DNA of 64,000 bases, from the NCBI GenBank assembly GCA_907163345.1, contig CAJQUN010000003.1:27977879-28041878 (forward strand). Direction: 5' to 3'. Position numbers and translations under genes: made by a program. The notes below the pieces were generated by a model. The model saw only the letters and a list, made by a program, of their open reading frames with translations. It did not search any database and was not told the DNA's origin. Source of the stretch: Haberlea rhodopensis. Lineage: Eukaryota; Streptophyta; Magnoliopsida; Lamiales; Gesneriaceae. This document shows positions 35,353-48,842 of this stretch, piece after piece; position 1 is the stretch's first letter, and every line of letters starts with the position of its first letter.

Positions 35353-37590
35353 GGCAAAATTAATTCAATAAAATAAAAATTAAAAAAATTTCGAACAATA
35401 ATATGAAACATTATTTGGGTTAAGAAATGCGATTTCAGTTGACGATTCTATTTTTGGAAAATTTTTTAAATTAAACAAAAGAAACGTGATTTGAATTCAC
35501 GTTTTTTAGAAATATTTTTGTTTTTTTAAAAAACCAACAAGAAACGTGATCCTAGATCACGTTTCTTTTTTTATTTATAAAAATTTATTTTTAACATATT
35601 TATTTTATTTGTTTATAAAAAAATGATTTTCTTGGATAAATTGTTTTTTAGAAATTAGGTTTATGATTCAAGAAAATTTGAAAAATTAAAATTAGTTTAA
35701 AAGTGTGGACAAAATTTGTAAACCATAGAGAAATAGTTGATAATAGTTTTTAAATGATTAGATGATTTGAAACAATAGATACACATAAATATTTATTTTT
35801 ATTTCAGTCATACAAATACAATAGTATTTATATTAACTCTAAATATTTCATCCGCTCACATAAGCACGTCTATGTATCTGTCTTTGTAGTCTTCTAGATG
35901 GCTCAGCTTCCCCAACATTATTTGTTTGTGTTTCATCAAGGTAATCCTGGCGCTAGACTCACCAATATCATGATAATGTGGAGTCAAGTCAGAGAATGCA
36001 ACAGGAAAGACATCAAAATGTGGACGTAATTTTGAAGAACCAGATACTCCAAGCATTAGATCAATATACGAGAATCCATCATATGGTTGGGTTGGAACCG
36101 ATATATACGGAGTATATGGGGATGGCTCTTCTTGGTGGGCAGGTTGAGGCACGTAGTAGTCAGAAGATGTTGCATCATAGTGGAATGATGGACGATGAGC
36201 TGTTGATGCACCACCTGCATCATATGTGTCACTTGTAAATGAAGGGATGTCATTGTGAGCATCTATTGGAGTATCAAAGCTAATTGTTCGTTTTCTTCTC
36301 CAGGTGGCCCCCTACCGATAGCTGGTTGTCGTGCAGGCAAACCATATCTATTTTGTTGCGCCATATCAACTTCATGCACTTTGTCTGCAATAGCTATGTT
36401 GTGATCTAATACATGTCTGACCCCCGGTGAGATCTCTTCATCCTCACTCAAACTTGAGTAACTAATTCTGAGTTGCTCCATATGTGCATCCTCCAAAGAA
36501 ATATATGTTTAATATCTATCATAATTCAGAGACAAAGAAAAGGATAAGCAAGAATGAATGACATATATACACACCACTTGCTGCCATGCAGCAGCATCTC
36601 CTGCATGATATCCTATCTCAATATTATTGGCGGGTGGAGATATAATATGACGGATAATTTTACTGTACCATGCCATGTAATCATCACTAACATCATAGGA
36701 GCCTGAGGCCTGAGAGGCATTCATGATATGATATCGTCTGGCAGTAGTCACTATGTTTCCATCCCAACTTGTGTCATAACGACCTCAGCGATCGACTTTA
36801 TGCAAGTTCATCTTGTTGACAACTATTGATGGTGGGACCGTTTGGAACATACCAAATTGTCGCAAAACTCTTTCTGGACGATGTATTTCCACAACAGAAT
36901 AATTTATCATTGGATATTGTGTCCGCCAATCATCTCCCGACTCCATGTCATACGGAGTCCAAATAAACTGTAATACAAAAACCATAATATAATTACTTAA
37001 GATATTAGAAAAAATATGTAATATTTAATTTTCAACTAACATAATTAATACTTGCAATATGTCATGAAATACAAACAAAGAATGTACAACATTGTGTCCG
37101 AAGCTAAAAAATTGAGTCCACCTAATGATAATGTTAGTACATTAAATTAAAAATAATAAACATACATAACATGTATGATCATGTCATGTACCATATGAAG
37201 GGGATGGAGTATTTGCTCGTCATTGACTATAACTGGGCCTTGTTGAACTCGAGTACCATGAGTTGTAGGATGGACACTCTTTATCCTCGTATATGCCCAA
37301 ATCTGAATTTTTTTTATTTAATTATAAAGTTAATAAATTCAAATTGACGAGTCTAATAGATATTATTACCTGCAGAAGTTGCATTGCACCACCGATATTC
37401 GCTCTTTTTTTCCTTGGAGTCATTGCATAACTCACGATACAGGTATGCAAGTACTGCACTACCCCATTTCACGAGCTTGGCCTTCAGCTCTACGTGCCTG
37501 CTGTCTTGCACGAGCTTGAGGCCAGTCCATTTCATTTTCCATGCGCGATGTACGAGGTCTTCCACGTCATGTCTGTTCTCTTAGTGTAGG
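35353..37590 (-). pseudogene. Plant mobile domain gene of MULE, unit 1
   Basis: The exons read leftward. 37565 begins 'MEDLVHRAWKMKW', with 'LVKWGSAVLAYLYRELCND' then a 7-A run. The next exon is 37302-37192 ('IWAYTRIKSVHPTTHG') between a 'ttcag' acceptor and a GTAC donor. The exon from about 36967 carries 'VVEIHRPERVLRQFGMFQ'. These are signatures of the plant mobile domain (PMD/MAIN-like). Compared with unit 3 there is an extra A in the run near 37405-37412, breaking the frame before IGGAMQLLQ, and a 1-nt difference near 35940. An in-frame TGA after 'HKVDR' at 36785 is shared by all units. The C-terminal part is Pro/Ser-rich. Confidence 0.7.
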
Positions 37591-37623
37591 GTTGTGAGAT
37601 AACTTGAATATGGGGAACCTCCG

Positions 37624-38008
37624 TTATTCTTCTGAGCAAAACGGTTCAAATGTCCATTGGTATGTAGCAGCATAGTACTCACTCACTGAGTTCGATGCAT
37701 TAACAACAAAATGTCGGAATGAATGTATAGCATGAGAACATGGAATCCCGAACTGTGTCCATTTCCAACATGAACATATCCTTGCTCTTAGTTTCACAAC
37801 AAGTGTACTGTACACCACTCCAGCTCGGACGACAGTTATCACTGAAGCAGTCTGTTCTGTATTATCGTAATTCTGGACAAGGTGTTGCGATGATTCGTGT
37901 TGCCAACGAGTGAACTTTTTAATGCAAATGTTGTCCATCCTTGATTATTTTGTATCATTTCTTAGCACTTGACTCGACGCTCCATGAAATATTGAACAGT
38001 TCGACCAA
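37624..38008 (-). pseudogene. MULE transposase C-terminus with SWIM finger, unit 1
   Basis: Contains 'ICSCWKWTQFGIPCSHAIHS', the CxC...CxH SWIM zinc finger at the C-terminus of MURA-type transposases. Truncated upstream at the tandem-unit junction (38008), so it lacks the catalytic core. Confidence 0.8.
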
Positions 38009-39292
38009 GTGTGCTTCACAAACCGCTTCTTAGTGTGCAGGTTTTAGAGATTGTCTTTCATATGGCACATGTTTGATGTTTGTACAGTGCAACATGTCCT
38101 CACTCTTCATTTTTGGATATTGCTTTAAGTTTTCTTCAGATTTTAAATGTTTTGAAGTGTGCTTCTTTACCTTCTGCCTTTTACTGTGTCAACCTGTTTG
38201 ATTCTGAAATTTCTGGTTTTGCATGAGAATTTGGATGCAGTGGTCTACCTTGATTCTGAATTTTGTTTCTGCACATTGCAATTGTATTGGTACCGAACAG
38301 AGTGCTAGGTTCCAATTGATTTTTTTTTATAGCAGGTTTATATATTTTTCATATTTGGATGTATTTTTTCAGATTGAATTGGTTCGAAATAAATTAAATT
38401 TTATTAACTTATATTTATTATTATTTGAGATTAACTTAAAAGTTCAAATTAATTTGTATTATTTATTATTATATTTACAATATATCAATACATACTATTT
38501 AATTCATTATAATATTTTATGCATAATTAAATTAAATAAATAAATTTAATTTGATTAACTTAAATTTAATTTAAATAAAACAATAGAAATAAGTGCAAAA
38601 CCTATTCAATGCTATTTTGTCGGTTTACAAATGAAATTAATCTTCACCGCATATTATCAAGTATATCAAACACAATATTACTTATCATACTTTAATAATC
38701 ATACGAACCAAACAAAATACATTTCATCTTTTACTTACCAACACCGACAGAATTACTCAGAGGCAAGGGGTGGCAAATGCCCCCCTTTGCCCCAAAAAAT
38801 AAAATAAAAAATTATCTTGTATATTTTTTTAAATTACACTTTTATCCTAAAAATTTGTAATTTGCCCCTGCCACTTTAAATTATTTTTTTTGACCTCTAA
38901 ATTTTTTTTGGCTTTAAGTTTTTATTTTAAATTTTTTTTGTCCCCACTTCCCAAAAATCCCGCATCTGCCGCTGCTTATCAGCCAATTATCAATTCATTA
39001 TCCCATTACAGCAATCAAGTGCACCATATATTGACAAACAATCTAACAACATATATACTAAATAAGATTCATATAAGATTTTATTATAATTTCAAACCAA
39101 GTTTGGTCGTTTTAATGATTTCTTGCTCATTACTTATCTATTAAATAAGATTCATATAATATTTTCTAGAGTCAACACGTATGGTAGTTATGTAAAGTAA
39201 ATATTGATAGAAATATTTCTAAATAATATTAAAGCATATAATTATTTTTGTAGATGTAAAGATTTGGTGTAAATTGAACCCAACATTTCAGT

Positions 39293-41530
39293 GGCAAAAT
39301 TAATTCAATAAAATAAAAATGAAAAAAATTTCGAACAATAATATGAAACATTATTTGGGTTAAGAAATGCGATTTCAGTTGACGATTCTATTTTTGGAAA
39401 ATTTTTTAAATTAAACAAAAGAAACGTGATTTGAATTCACGTTTTTTAGAAATATTTTTGTTTTTTTAAAAAACCAACAAGAAACGTGATCCTAGATCAC
39501 GTTTCTTTTTTTATTTATAAAAATTTATTTTTAACATATTTATTTTATTTGTTTATAAAAAAATGATTTTCTTGGATAAATTGTTTTTTAGAAATTAGGT
39601 TTATGATCCAAGAAAATTTGAAAAATTAAAATTAGTTTAAAAGTGTGGACAAAATTTGTAAACCATAGAGAAATAGTTGATAATAGTTTTTAAATGATTA
39701 GATGATTTGAAACAATAGATACACATAAATATTTATTTTTATTTCAGTCATACAAATACAATAGTATTTATATTAACTCTAAATATTTCATCCGCTCACA
39801 TAAGCACGTCTATGTATCTGTCTTTGTAGTCTTCTAGATGGCTCAGCTTCCCCAACATTATTTGTTTGTGTTTCATCAAGGTAATCCTGGCGCTAGACTC
39901 ACCAATATCATGATAATGTGGAGTCAAGTCAGAGAATGCAACAGGAAAGACATCAAAATGTGGACGTAATTTTGAAGAACCAGATACTCCAAGCATTAGA
40001 TCAATATACGAGAATCCATCATATGGTTGGGTTGGAACCGATATATACGGAGTATATGGGGATGGCTCTTCTTGGTGGGCAGGTTGAGGCACGTAGTAGT
40101 CAGAAGATGTTGCATCATAGTGGAATGATGGACGATGAGCTGTTGATGCACCACCTGCATCATATGTGTCACTTGTAAATGAAGGGATGTCATTGTGAGC
40201 ATCTATTGGAGTATCAAAGCTAATTGTTCGTTTTCTTCTCCAGGTGGCCCCCTACCGATAGCTGGTTGTCGTGCAGGCAAACCATATCTATTTTGTTGCG
40301 CCATATCAACTTCATGCACTTTGTCTGCAATAGCTATGTTGTGATCTAATACATGTCTGACCCCCGGTGAGATCTCTTCATCCTCACTCAAACTTGAGTA
40401 ACTAATTCTGAGTTGCTCCATATGTGCATCCTCCAAAGAAATATATGTTTAATATCTATCATAATTCAGAGACAAAGAAAAGGATAAGCAAGAATGAATG
40501 ACATATATACACACCACTTGCTGCCATGCAGCAGCATCTCCTGCATGATATCCTATCTCAATATTATTGGCGGGTGGAGATATAATATGACGGATAATTT
40601 TACTGTACCATGCCATGTAATCATCACTAACATCATAGGAGCCTGAGGCCTGAGAGGCATTCATGATATGATATCGTCTGGCAGTAGTCACTATGTTTCC
40701 ATCCCAACTTGTGTCATAACGACCTCAGCGATCGACTTTATGCAAGTTCATCTTGTTGACAACTATTGATGGTGGGACCGTTTGGAACATACCAAATTGT
40801 CGCAAAACTCTTTCTGGACGATGTATTTCCACAACAGAATAATTTATCATTGGATATTGTGTCCGCCAATCATCTCCCGACTCCATGTCATACGGAGTCC
40901 AAATAAACTGTAATACAAAAACCATAATATAATTACTTAAGATATTAGAAAAAATATGTAATATTTAATTTTCAACTAACATAATTAATACTTGCAATAT
41001 GTCATGAAATACAAACAAAGAATGTACAACATTGTGTCCGAAGCTAAAAAATTGAGTCCACCTAATGATAATGTTAGTACATTAAATTAAAAATAATAAA
41101 CATACATAACATGTATGATCATGTCATGTACCATATGAAGGGGATGGAGTATTTGCTCGTCATTGACTATAACTGGGCCTTGTTGAACTCGAGTACCATG
41201 AGTTGTAGGATGGACACTCTTTATCCTCGTATATGCCCAAATCTGAATTTTTTTTATTTAATTATAAAGTTAATAAATTCAAATTGACGAGTCTAATAGA
41301 TATTATTACCTGCAGAAGTTGCATTGCACCACCGATATTCGCTCTTTTTTTCCTTGGAGTCATTGCATAACTCACGATACAGGTATGCAAGTACTGCACT
41401 ACCCCATTTCACGAGCTTGGCCTTCAGCTCTACGTGCCTGCTGTCTTGCACGAGCTTGAGGCCAGTCCATTTCATTTTCCATGCGCGATGTACGAGGTCT
41501 TCCACGTCATGTCTGTTCTCTTAGTGTAGG
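39293..41530 (-). pseudogene. Plant mobile domain gene of MULE, unit 2
   Basis: Same exon layout and same lesions as unit 1: extra A near 41345-41352, TGA at 40725, frame change near 39880. Confidence 0.7.
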
Positions 41531-41563
41531 GTTGTGAGATAACTTGAATATGGGGAACCTCCG

Positions 41564-41948
41564 TTATTCTTCTGAGCAAAACGGTTCAAATGTCCATTGG
41601 TATGTAGCAGCATAGTACTCACTCACTGAGTTCGATGCATTAACAACAAAATGTCGGAATGAATGTATAGCATGAGAACATGGAATCCCGAACTGTGTCC
41701 ATTTCCAACATGAACATATCCTTGCTCTTAGTTTCACAACAAGTGTACTGTACACCACTCCAGCTCGGACGACAGTTATCACTGAAGCAGTCTGTTCTGT
41801 ATTATCGTAATTCTGGACAAGGTGTTGCGATGATTCGTGTTGCCAACGAGTGAACTTTTTAATGCAAATGTTGTCCATCCTTGATTATTTTGTATCATTT
41901 CTTAGCACTTGACTCGACGCTCCATGAAATATTGAACAGTTCGACCAA
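41564..41948 (-). pseudogene. MULE transposase C-terminus with SWIM finger, unit 2
   Basis: Same truncated SWIM-containing fragment as unit 1, cut at the junction with unit 3. Confidence 0.8.
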
Positions 41949-43000
41949 GTGTGCTTCACAAACCGCTTCTTAGTGTGCAGGTTTTAGAGATTGTCTTTCA
42001 TATGGCACATGTTTGATGTTTGTACAGTGCAACATGTCCTCACTCTTCATTTTTGGATATTGCTTTAAGTTTTCTTCAGATTTTAAATGTTTTGAAGTGT
42101 GCTTCTTTACCTTCTGCCTTTTACTGTGTCAACCTGTTTGATTCTGAAATTTCTGGTTTTGCATGAGATTTTGGATGCAGTGGTCTACCTTGATTCTGAA
42201 TTTTGTTTCTACCCATTGCAATTGTATTGGTACCGAACAGAGTGCTAGGTTCTACAATTGATCTTTTTTTATAGCAGGTTTATATATTTTAATATTTGGA
42301 TGTATTTTTTTCAGATTGAATCGGTTCGAAATAAATTTAATTTTATTAACTTATATTTAATATTATTTGAGATTAACTTAAAAGTTCATATTAATTTTGT
42401 ATTATTTATTATAATATTTACAATATATCAATAGATACTATTTAATTAATTATAATATTTTATGCATAATTAAATTAAATAAATAAATTTAATTTGATTA
42501 ACTTAAATTTAATTTAAATAAAACAATAGAAATAAGTGCAAAACCTACAAGGGTATTTTGTCGGTTTACAAATAAAATTAATCTTCACCGCATATTATCA
42601 AGTATACCAAACACAATATTACTTATCATACTTTAATAATCATACGAACCAAACAAAATAAATTTTATCTTTTACTTATCAACACTAACAGAATTACTCA
42701 AAGGCAAGGGGTGGCAAATGCCCCCCTTTGCCCCAAAAAATAAAATAAAAAAATTATCTTGTATATTTTTTTAAATTGCACTTTTATCCTAAAATTTGTA
42801 ATTTGCCCCTTAGAAATTATATTTTGCCCCTTTAAATTATTTTTTTTGACCTTTAAATTTTTTTTGGCTTTAAGTTTTTATTTTAAATTTTTTTTGTCCC
42901 CCCTTCCCAAAAATCCCGCATCTGCCACTGCTTATCAGCCCATTATCAATTCATTATCTCATTACAGCAACCAAGTGCACCATATATTGACAAACAATCT

Positions 43001-43247
43001 AACAACATATATACTAAATAAGATTCATATAAGATTTTATTATAATTTCAAGTCAAGTTTGGTCGTTTTAATGTTTCTTGCTCATTACTTATCATTAAAT
43101 AAGATTCATATAATATTTTCTAGAGTCAACACGTATGGTAGTTATGTAAAGTAAATATTGATAGAAAATGTTTCTAAATAATATTAAAGCATATAATTAT
43201 TTTTGTAGATGTAAAGATTTGGTGTAAATTGAACCCAACATTTCAGT
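43001..43247 (+). repeat. PMEI 5' flank left of the MULE
   Basis: Matches the distal promoter of PMEI copies 1-3, from 'acaacatat(a/c)tactaaataa' to 'cccaacatttcagt'. It ends in CATTTCAGT (43239-43247), the left target duplication. The same segment is at 35104-35352 and 39044-39292. Confidence 0.85.
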
Positions 43248-43739
43248 GCAAAATTAATTCAATAAAATAAAAATGAAATAAATTTCAAACAATAACGTGA
43301 AACGTTATTTGGGTTAAGAAATGCGATTTCAGTTGACGAATCTATTTTTGGGAAAAAAATTTAAATTAAAAAAAAGAAACGTGATTTGAATTCACGTTTT
43401 TTAGCAATATTTTTGTTTTTTAAAAAACCAACAAGAAACGTGATCCTAGATCACGTTTCTTTTTTTATTTATAAAAATTTATTTTTAACATATTTATTTT
43501 ATTGTTTATAAAACAAATGATTTTTTGGGATAAAATTTTTTAGAAATTAGGTTTATGATCCAAGAAAATTTGAAAAATTAAAATTAGTTTAAAAGTGTGG
43601 GCAAAATTTGTAAACCATAGAGAAATAGTTGATAATAGTTTTTAAATGATTAGATGATTTGAAACAATAGATACACATAAATATTTATTTTTATTTCAGT
43701 CATACAAATACAATAGTATTTATATTAACTCTAACTATT

Positions 43740-45530
43740 TCATCCGCTCACATAAGCACGTCTATGTATCTGTCTTTGTAGTCTTCTAGATGGCTCAGCT
43801 TCCCCAACATTATTTGTTTGTGTTTCATCAAGTGTAATCCTGGCGCTAGACTCACCAATATCATGATAATGTGGAGTCAAGTCAGAGAATGCAACAGGAA
43901 AGACATCAAAATGTGGACGTAATTGTGAAGAACCAGATACTCCAAGCATTAGATCAATATACGAGAATCCATCATATGGTTGGGTTGGAACCGATATATA
44001 CGGAGTATATGGGGATGGCTCTTCCTGCTGGGCAGGTTGGGGCACGTAGTAGTCAGAAGATGCTGCATCATAGTGGAATGATGGACTATGAGATGTTGAT
44101 GCCCCAACTGCATCATATGTGCCAGTTGTAAATGTAGGGATGTCATTGTGAGCATCTATTGGAGTATCAAAGCTAATTGTTAGTCTTCTTCTCCAGGTGG
44201 CCCCCTACCGATAGCTGGTTGTCGTGCAGGCAAACCATATCTATTTTGTTGCGCCATATCAACTTCATGCACTTTGTCTGCAATAGCTATGTTGTGATCT
44301 AATACATGTCCGACCCCCGGTGAGATCTCTTCATCCTCACTCAAACTTGACTAACTAAGTCTGAGTTGCTCCATATGTGCATCCTCCAAAGAAATATATG
44401 TTTAATATCTATCATAATTCAGAGACAAAGAAAAGGATAAGCAAGAATGAATGACATATATACACACCACTTGCTGCCATGCAGCAGCATCTCCTGCATG
44501 GTATCCTATCTCAATATTATTTGCGGGTGGAGATATAATATGATGGGTAATTTTACTGTACCACGCCATGTAATCATCACTAACATCATAGGAGCCTGAG
44601 GCCTTAGAGGCATTCATGATATGATATCATCTGGCCGTCCACAACTCTAAGTAGTCACTATGTTTCCATCCCAACTTGTCTCATAACGACCTCAGCGATC
44701 GACTTTATGCAAGTTCATCTTGTTGACAGCTATTGATGATGGGACCGTTTGGAACATGCCAAATTGTCGCAAAACTCTTTCTGGACGATGTATTTCCACA
44801 ACAGAATAATTTATCATTGGATATTGTGCCCGCCAATCATCTTCCGACTCGATGTCATACGGAGTCCAAATAAACTGTAATACAAAAACCATAATATAAT
44901 TACTTAAGATATTAGAAAAAATATGTAATATTTAATTTTCAACTAACATAATTAATACTTGCAACCTTTAAATTAACTGGTCCCAAAACATCATATCTAG
45001 TATGTCATGAAATACAAACAAAGAATGTACAACATTGTGTCCGAAGCTAAAAAATTGAGTCCACCTAATGATAATGTTAGTACATTAAATTAAAAATAAT
45101 AAACATAAATAACATGTATGATCATGCCACGTACCATATGAAGGGGATGGAGTATTTGCTCGTCATTGACTATAACTGGGCCTTGTTGAACTCGAGTACC
45201 ATGAGTTGTAGGATGGACACTCTTTATCCTCGTATATGCCCAAATCTGAATTTTTTTTATTTAATTATAAAGTTAATAAATTCAAATTGACGAGTCTAAT
45301 AGATATTATTACCTGCAGAAGTTGCATTGCACCACCGATATTCGTTCTTTTTTCCTTGGAGTCATTGCATAACTCACGATACAGGTATGCAAGTACTGCA
45401 CTACCCCATTTCACGAGCTTGGCCTTCAGCTCTATGTGCCTGCTGTCTTGCACGAGCTTGAGGCTAGTCCATTTCATTTTCCATGCGCGATGTACGAGTT
45501 CTTCCACGTCATGTCTGTTCTCTTAGTGTA
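43740..45530 (-). pseudogene. Plant mobile domain gene of MULE, unit 3 (least damaged)
   Basis: In this copy the first exon stays open through 'NIGGAMQLLQ' to a GT donor at about 45311, because the A run has six rather than seven bases. Later exons carry 'FIWTPYDIESEDDWRAQYP' and 'VVEIHRPERVLRQFGM'. The last one ends in an Arg-rich tail ('RRLQRQIHRRAYVSG') like other mobile-domain proteins. Damage: the family-wide in-frame TGA at 44692, a 15-20 bp insertion near 44636-44652, and an in-frame stop at about 44350. Plant mobile domains occur both in host chromatin/silencing proteins and as passengers of MULEs. The position beside the transposase argues for the latter. Confidence 0.7.
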
Positions 45531-45565
45531 GGGTTGTGAGATAAATTGAATAAGGGGAACCTCCG

Positions 45566-46420
45566 TTATTCTTCTGAGCAAAACGGTTCAAATGTCCATT
45601 GGTATGTAGCAGCATAGTACTCACTTACTGAGTTCGATGCATTAACAACAAAATGTCGGAATGAATGTATAGCATGCGAACATGGAATCCCGAACTGTGT
45701 CCATTTCCCACATGAACATATCCTTGCTCTTAATTTCACAACAAGTGTCCTGTACACCACTCCAGCTCGGACGACAGTTATCACTGAAGCAGTCTGTTCT
45801 GTATTATCGTACTTCTGGACAAGGTGTTACGATGATTCATGTTGCCAACGAGTGAACTTTTTAATGCAAATGTTGTCCATCCTTGATTATTTTGTATCAT
45901 TTCTTGGCACTTGACTCGACGCTCCATGAAATATTGAACAGTTCGACCAAAAATCAATTGTACAATGGTTGTTATTGGAAGACGACAGACACCTTTCAGA
46001 ACTCCATTATACGCTTCAGACACGTTGGTAGTCATAATTCCGCAATGCCATCCTCCATCGTGTGCCAACGTCCATTGTGTTTGGTCAATTCCACTAAGGT
46101 AATTGAATGCTCCCTCATTACTGCTCTTGATTTGTTCCATGTATCGATTGAACTTCCTAATTTGTTGAGTTGTACCAGCTTTCCAGCACATATCTTTCAA
46201 CATTACATTTAAAATTGTTTGTTGAAATTATAGCATACATGTCTTAAACAAAAATGATGAAAGCCATTGGGGGGCAAAAATTGAGATCACATTGAACTGT
46301 TCAGAGAATACCTTGGTGTCTGTCAGAAATAAGGCATATGCCATCCAAACCACTAAGAATGTGTCTAGAGAGCATATGAAGAAACCATCTCCAAGACGAC
46401 AATGTCTCTTCATCTACAAT
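45566..46420 (-). pseudogene. MULE transposase: core 3' part and SWIM finger
   Basis: Minus strand from the solo LTR edge. 'SSWRWFLHMLSRHI' and 'LISDRHQGI' belong to the DDE core (a catalytic Asp lies in SDRH). Then 'WTLAHDGGWHCGIMTTNVSE', 'GRTVQYFMERR' and finally the SWIM motif C-S-C...P-C-S-H at about 45655-45720. Frames shift near 46215 and 45780. It cuts and pastes the element in the nucleus when intact. The N-terminal two thirds lie beyond the LTR insertion. Confidence 0.8.
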
Positions 46421-48842
46421 TGTAAGGGCCCCCGTGCCCTTACCCCACAATTAGTGCATTAAGCCATGCATTTGGTGCATTCAGTCACGTGTAAAGGGAA
46501 ACTACATGTGAACGTGGCACACAATACCACCTATAAAATTTTTTTGCTTCATCTATTACATTCCATGCAATATCCGATTTCCCAAATTAAGACCATTCAA
46601 CACATCATGCACCTATGGATTACACTAATCTCAATCTCAATTCATCTAGCAATTCCCTAGTTGATTTCTCACACGTATAATGAAAAGAGAAAGACTCATG
46701 TTTCTTTATACAACACATATACACATAATTATTGCTCACACATGAGCATCGAATAAACCTATGTGTATGTAATATATAAAAAGGGAATACACAATATCCA
46801 GCTCCACATGAGCTCTGGTGTCTCGATCCTGGAATCACCTCCAATTCATAGCTCGATCACAGCTCCAGAGCTACCATTGTACCTGTTACACATGCCCCAA
46901 CAGAGACAACCCCCACACGGGGTGAGCATACCAATACCACCAAACCAATAATCACAATTATATAATTCGTAAATTACAACAATGTAATTGCCAAGAATTT
47001 AAATGATACTCCCTGGATGGCATCACCCTCATTCTGGATCCCACTGTATTGTCCATGTTCTCAAAATAACCAAAATCATCAAATTCCAAATATCCAGTTA
47101 ATCATTACACTGATTAACTATATCCCTAATCCAATTCAATATCGATAGAGGAATAAAATACAGATATCCTAGATATCTAGCCAGAGATCACACTTCCTCG
47201 CCCACTCAAAAGTAGCGGCATCACTTACCGATGTTCGCTCCATAGCGACCACATCCCGACAATTGCTCGCTCCAAAGCGGCCCCGAACAATACATAAGAC
47301 TGACCAACATCACACACCCAGTCCCGTTTCCATTAACCAATTATTGCAAGACACCATATATTATGCATCGACTACTAACCCTTACCAATCATCTATCTCG
47401 TGTACAACAATTGCAATAATATAATTAAGGTCATGCTCGTACGTTACACGTACCTTAAGTTTCCGTAGTCCAAGCCAAACCGTGCTTGAGTTCCATGTCT
47501 TGAGAAATATGTGCTAAAATACATAAACAACTCACAATCAAGTATAAGCATGCAATCACGTGCCCACGCACGTTTGCAACCTCAAAACCCCTTGTCAATC
47601 CATGACGATTACCAAAATAAAAGCCCCCTGCTAAGGCATGCATAATACCCAAAATATCCATTTTACAAGTTTTTAAAGGTAGCCAAAAACTCAACCAAAA
47701 ATCCCATTTATTTAACTTGGCTCCAACCAATCCATTTAAAAGTCTAGCATTCCTATTGGAATGTAAAACATTGCCCTGGAGTCGACCATTTAAGTCGCAA
47801 ATCCAAAATCCCACGAAAAAGCCAAGAAAACTAAAATCACCTGCTGGCGATGATCGATCGCTATATCGAGTGATCGATCGACAAGGGGCTAGCGATCGAT
47901 CGCTATACCAGGCGATCGATCGCTAGCCCCTTGTCGATCGATCACTCGATATTGCGATCGATCGCCAGACCTTACTGGCGCGAGGCGATCGATCGCTCAA
48001 AAGTAGCGATTGATCGCTACCATGCTGAAAAGCCTACTGGCAGCGGGAGATCGATAGCTCGCCATAGGCGATCGATCGCCACGACCTGCAACACGAAAAT
48101 TCACCATTTCAAAAGCTTAAAACCTCCACAAATCACACCCCAACTCCTTCCAACCCAAACCAACAATAATATAACACCATAGAACCTCCAACAAGGGTTA
48201 AAAACCCATTTTAAAACAAAACCATAAGATTTCAAGATTTTTACAAAAACTCCCAAAACCAAGCCAAATTCAAAACTCAACCAAATTCATCAAAAATACA
48301 ATCAAATCAAAGCTAAAAGAGAGGAGAATTAGATTACCAGCTTTTCTTCAAGAAATCCGACCCCTAAATCGTGTTCCCAACGATTTTGTTGAAGGGGAAA
48401 GGATGGGAAGGGTTTTGGGGTAAAGTGGGGAGAGAGAAATGGAAGATAGCGATGAGAGAGATATGATTCCGGGAAAAATGACGGAATCCCGCGTCCATCT
48501 GGTATATATAGCAAAAATGCTCCAAAATAACAATACCCTCACAAATACATCATGATTCATTAAAAATCACCTGTTTTCAAAAACTCTATCTCCAACATCA
48601 AATCCCCATACCAGCCCCAACATAAAGCACCCCGGACTCCAAGTCCCACCAAAAATCCAACTCATAGGTTTTTCACCAAAATTAGAATACGATCTCAACC
48701 TTTGGATCCAACGATTCCAAATGCCCGGTTTAAAAACCTCGGGAGACCCAAAACCGTAATTAATTCCTAATTGCCACGATTAAAAATCCATAAAGGATTA
48801 TTACCACACCGGGATTACCACCATTAATCCCCGGGCATCACA
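46421..48842 (-). repeat. 2422-bp solo LTR (Tekay/Del-like, family 1) with 5-bp duplication
   Basis: On the minus strand it starts TGTGATGCCCGGG (48842) and ends ...GGGCCCTTACA (46421). It is flanked by identical ACAAT (46416-46420 and 48843-48847). TATA 'tatatata' is at 48503-48510, followed downstream by a pyrimidine-rich start region, cluster E, the 'aaggtacgtgtaacgtacga' motif near 47455 and a CGCT/AGCG array. No internal region is present, so it arose by LTR-LTR recombination. Confidence 0.9.
47849..48082. repeat. GATCGATC palindrome cluster E
   Basis: About ten copies, mostly GCGATCGATCGC. 47863-47903 and 47912-47952 form a perfect 41-bp inverted repeat with an 8-nt loop. Confidence 0.85.

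Larger units (their letters stand above)
34069..38008. repeat. Tandem unit 1 (3940 bp)
   Basis: Nearly identical to 38009-41948. It contains, left to right, an AT-rich leader, a possible hAT-like segment at about 34815-35035, the PMEI 5' flank (35104-35352), the MULE left end (35353) and the 3' half of the MULE on the minus strand. The unit junction falls inside the transposase frame at 'gttcgaccaa'. Confidence 0.9.
38009..41948. repeat. Tandem unit 2 (3940 bp)
   Basis: Differs from unit 1 at only a few positions that I could spot (for example 'tttatgattc' against 'tttatgatcc'). It carries the same frameshifts in the mobile-domain gene, so it arose from unit 1 or vice versa after those mutations. 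Confidence 0.9.
41949..45952. repeat. Tandem unit 3 (diverged, continues into the full MULE)
   Basis: Same order as units 1 and 2 but several percent diverged from about 42165 rightward. The first ~210 bp are virtually identical to unit 2. At 'gttcgaccaa' (45952) it does not jump back but runs on into the transposase core. Confidence 0.85.
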
